Source: Pseudomonas nitroreducens (GTDB lineage: Bacteria; Pseudomonadota; Gammaproteobacteria; Pseudomonadales; Pseudomonadaceae). From it: a stretch of DNA of 64,000 nucleotides. The notes under the pieces are model-generated. The model had not been told where the DNA came from. It ran no database searches and was given only the letters and a program-made list of their open reading frames with translations. The DNA is taken from assembly GCF_024170165.1 (NCBI RefSeq), contig NZ_JALJXP010000005.1, positions 62,001 to 126,000 on the forward strand. The letters are read 5' to 3'. The position numbers and the translations under genes were made by a program. Below are positions 61,813 through 64,000 of the stretch, piece by piece (the stretch's first letter is position 1; every line of letters starts with the position of its first letter).

Positions 61813-63294
61813 TTAGCGGCTGCTCGCCACGGCATTGCTTCCAGTGGAGCCCCACCCGCCGCCCAAGGCTCGAATGAGGTTTACCGTGGCAATGGCCTGT
61901 ACACCCTGCAGGTCAATGGCGGCTCGCTGCGCCTGGAGAACCGAACGCTCGGCATCGATGACATCCAGGTAGGCCACTGCACCTTCGACGTACTGTGTAC
62001 GTGCAATATCCGCAGCCCTGGACGACGCCGTTACCGCCTCTCCTTGAGTTCGGGTCTGCCTCTCCAGAATGCTCAGGTCTGAAAGGTTGTCCTCGACCTC
62101 GCGGAAGGCCATCAGGACTTGCTGCCGATAGTTGGCGACGTCCTCTTCATACTTCGCGCGGGCTGCCGCGAGATTGCCACTGCGGCGACCGCCATCGAAG
62201 ATCGGGATGTTCAGAGCCGTACCGGCCAACGGCCCAAGCAGGAAGGTACGGTTACTCCAGTTGAACAGATCGCCAAGCGTAGAGCCTTCGAAGCCGGCCG
62301 AACCGGTCAATGACAAGGATGGGAAGAATGCAGCCTTGGCAATCCCGATACGGGCATTCGCCGCCGCCATCGCGCGCTCGGCGGCAGCAATATCCGGACG
62401 CCGTTCGAGAAGCGCCGAAGGAAGACCCGCGGGAACATGTACCTTCACACTTTCCAGAGGCTTTGCTGCCAGGCTGAATTCCGAGGGAGCCTTGCCCAGC
62501 AAAACGGCGAGGCTGTGTTCCGCAGCGGCACGTTGGCGAGCGACGGTCATGGCATCGGAGCGAGCAGTAGCCAACTCGGCACGGGCGCGGGATACGTCCA
62601 GCTCGTCGATTTCGCTGTCAGCAAAGCGTGTCTCCACCAGCTTCAACGCCTGCTCGCGCAACTCAACAGCATCGGCCAGTACACCAGCCTGAGCATCTAG
62701 CTGACGTACCAAGAAGTAGTTCTGCGCGACGTCGGCCTGCAGGGCGAGCTGTACTGACCTGAACAACGCCTCGCTCTGCTCAAGATCGGCCTGGGCTGCA
62801 TGTACAGAGGACGATACTCGGCCGAACAGGTCGACCTCATAAGCGATACCGGTCTGAGCGCGAACCATGGTGTTCTGATAGGCGCTCGAACCATCCGGTT
62901 GAGCGGCTTCAGAAACACGTTGGCGCGTGGCCCCCACCCCGCCATCAATACTGGGGAACAGCCCACCACGGGCACTTTGGCTCAACCCTCGCGCCTCTTT
63001 GATACGGGCAGCGGCAGCTTGCAGATTCTGGTTGGCCGCAAGTGCTTGGACTTCCAGTGCATCAAGCGCAGGATCTTCGAAGACCTTCCACCACTCACCT
63101 CTTGCATTGAAGTCCGCCGGTTCAGCAGTTTTCCAGGTACCGAGCTCCGCCGCGGACAGTTCCTCCTTGAATGCCGCCGCGGCCGCGGCCTCGGGGCGTT
63201 CATAAGTTGGCTCAGCCGAGCAGGCGATCAGCGCCATAAGCAGACTGGCCAGGGCGCCCAGGCGAAGCGAACGATTAGTCAGAGTGACGTTCAT
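61813..63294 (-). CDS. RND efflux outer-membrane factor (OprN/NodT-type lipoprotein)
   Basis: A 493-aa protein with a lipoprotein signal peptide (LLMALIAC, lipidation Cys at about residue 25), so it sits in the outer membrane. The rest follows the TolC-like OMF pattern: two repeats with ADVAQNYFLVRQLDAQAGVLADAVELREQALKLVETRFADSEIDELDVSRARAELATARSD, and later RRPDIAAAERAMAAANARIGIAKAAFFPSLSLTGSAGF. It starts 10 bases after the RND pump stop, which fixes the tripartite pump order. It is nearest to OprN/OprM-type channels. Its partner is the MexF-like pump cut by the window edge. Confidence 0.9.
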   Translation of the reverse strand: MNVTLTNRSLRLGALASLLMALIACSAEPTYERPEAAAAAAFKEELSAAELGTWKTAEPADFNARGEWWKVFEDPALDALEVQALAANQNLQAAAARIKEARGLSQSARGGLFPSIDGGVGATRQRVSEAAQPDGSSAYQNTMVRAQTGIAYEVDLFGRVSSSVHAAQADLEQSEALFRSVQLALQADVAQNYFLVRQLDAQAGVLADAVELREQALKLVETRFADSEIDELDVSRARAELATARSDAMTVARQRAAAEHSLAVLLGKAPSEFSLAAKPLESVKVHVPAGLPSALLERRPDIAAAERAMAAANARIGIAKAAFFPSLSLTGSAGFEGSTLGDLFNWSNRTFLLGPLAGTALNIPIFDGGRRSGNLAAARAKYEEDVANYRQQVLMAFREVEDNLSDLSILERQTRTQGEAVTASSRAADIARTQYVEGAVAYLDVIDAERSVLQAQRAAIDLQGVQAIATVNLIRALGGGWGSTGSNAVASSR

Positions 63295-63304
63295 GATTCA
63301 GTCC

Positions 63305-64000
63305 TCAATCGAGCATCGCTGCTTCGGCGGTCGGCCGATAGGCAGGCGTGGATAGATGAGAAGCGTCAGCGTCGAGTGGCTCGGTGTTGCCATGCTTGCC
63401 GTGCTTGTCGACCAGGTGTTCGAGACCCGACAGTTTGCGCAGCAAGACGTAGAACACCGGGGTAAGCAGCAGTCCGAACAGGGTCACACCGAGCATTCCG
63501 AAGAACACCGCAATACCCATGGCCTGGCGCATTTCCGAACCGGCACCACTGGAAACCACCAGAGGCACCACGCCCATGATGAAAGCGATCGAGGTCATGA
63601 GAATCGGCCGCAGACGCAAACGGCTAGCCTCGATGGCCGCCTGCACAACGCTGCGACCACTCATTTCAAGTTCACGGGCGAACTCGACGATGAGAATGGC
63701 GTTCTTCGCCGACAGCCCCACCAGTACCATCAGGCCGATCTGGGTGAAGATGTTGTTGTCGCCGTTGGTCAACCAAACGCCAGCCAACGCGGACAGGAGA
63801 GTCATCGGCACGATCAGCAAGATTGCCAACGGCAAGGTCAGGCTCTCGTACATTGCCGCCAGCACCAGGAACACCAACAGCACGCTGATCGGGAATACCC
63901 ACAGGGCAGAATTTCCGGTCAGTACCTGCTGGTAAGTCAGGTCCGTCCATTCAAATTTGATACCGCGCGGGAAGACTTCTGCAGCGATGCGCTCGACTGC
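63305..64000 (-). CDS. RND efflux pump C-terminal part, MexF-like (5' end off window)
   Basis: The frame is open to the window end, so only the last 231 residues are present. They show the C-terminal half of an RND pump: LTYQQVLTGNSALWVFPISVLLVFLVLAAMYESLTLPLAILLIVPMTLLSALAGVWLTNGDNNIFTQIGLMVLVGLSAKNAILIVEFAREL, then RLRPILMTSIAFIMGVVPLVVSSGAGSEMRQAMGIAVFFGMLGVTLFGLLLTPVFYVLLRKL. This matches MexF-type pumps that export drugs across the inner membrane. It forms a tripartite pump with the outer-membrane factor downstream; the adaptor gene should lie beyond the window. Confidence 0.9.
   Translation of the reverse strand, partial: AVERIAAEVFPRGIKFEWTDLTYQQVLTGNSALWVFPISVLLVFLVLAAMYESLTLPLAILLIVPMTLLSALAGVWLTNGDNNIFTQIGLMVLVGLSAKNAILIVEFARELEMSGRSVVQAAIEASRLRLRPILMTSIAFIMGVVPLVVSSGAGSEMRQAMGIAVFFGMLGVTLFGLLLTPVFYVLLRKLSGLEHLVDKHGKHGNTEPLDADASHLSTPAYRPTAEAAMLD

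Overview
The window looks like a chromosomal segment of a Pseudomonas-type gammaproteobacterium. The coding style is GC-rich. Recognisable Pseudomonas genes include a XenA-type old yellow enzyme, an RND/outer-membrane efflux operon, and many LysR, LacI and AraC regulators beside MFS and ABC transporters. A mobile accessory block fills about 1-22.7 kb, and a mostly metabolic and transport region fills the rest.

Accessory block. (i) 2-6209 is cargo: the C-terminal part of a large SF2 helicase with a DUF1998-type end, an unknown protein with a QHF N-terminus, a decayed recombinase remnant, and a small XRE regulator facing an unknown gene. (ii) 6260-11542 is a compact minus-strand operon of three different tyrosine recombinases plus a small coiled-coil protein. 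This is the ginABCD arrangement of GInt-type genomic islands, and the remnant at 4649-5086 is a relic of a second ginA. (iii) 11543-12731 is noncoding and holds an array of short degenerate repeats. (iv) 12732-20509 is another tyrosine recombinase followed by a visibly AT-rich four-gene operon: a ComEC-like metallo-beta-lactamase, a trypsin-like protease, a small middle component, and a Rad50/SMC-like ATPase with a CPLC zinc hook. I read it as a Lamassu-family (ABC three-component) anti-phage system with hydrolase and protease effectors. (v) 20549-22584 is a divergent recombinase/KfrA-like pair resembling TnpS/TnpT of Tn4651-type transposons. A core-like recombination site and a perfect palindrome lie between the two genes, but no transposase is present.

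Metabolic region. 22.9-34.1 kb holds a membrane protein, an AraC regulator, a VOC-dehydrogenase-XenA-beta-propeller operon with a divergent LysR gene, a nitronate-monooxygenase-like gene, and an MFS/LysR pair. 34.25-50.75 kb looks like a self-contained carbohydrate or polyol catabolic island. A minus-strand ABC sugar transporter operon with an IMPase-like phosphatase and a LacI regulator diverges from a plus-strand operon (ThuA-like, ThDP enzyme, GMC oxidoreductase, sugar isomerase-like, second GMC oxidoreductase). A GH3 enzyme and a second, paralogous LacI gene follow. Two matching LacI-type operators sit in the divergent intergenic region, one on each side. The gene content fits an oxidative (keto-sugar) route, but the substrate is unknown.

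50.76-58.8 kb encodes MFS, Gfo/Idh, HisD-like dehydrogenase, XRE regulator, second MFS and an amino-acid/GABA-type permease. A two-part motif with exact 14-nt internal spacing occurs three times, each time upstream of a minus-strand transport or catabolic gene, which suggests one regulon. 59.1-64 kb holds a small hypothetical gene, a truncated LysR gene, and an efflux operon (RND pump cut by the window edge, outer-membrane factor, DHA2 MFS, ABM-domain protein). A dispersed intergenic repeat occurs at least five times across 22.7-59.5 kb. I saw no tRNA, rRNA or CRISPR array.
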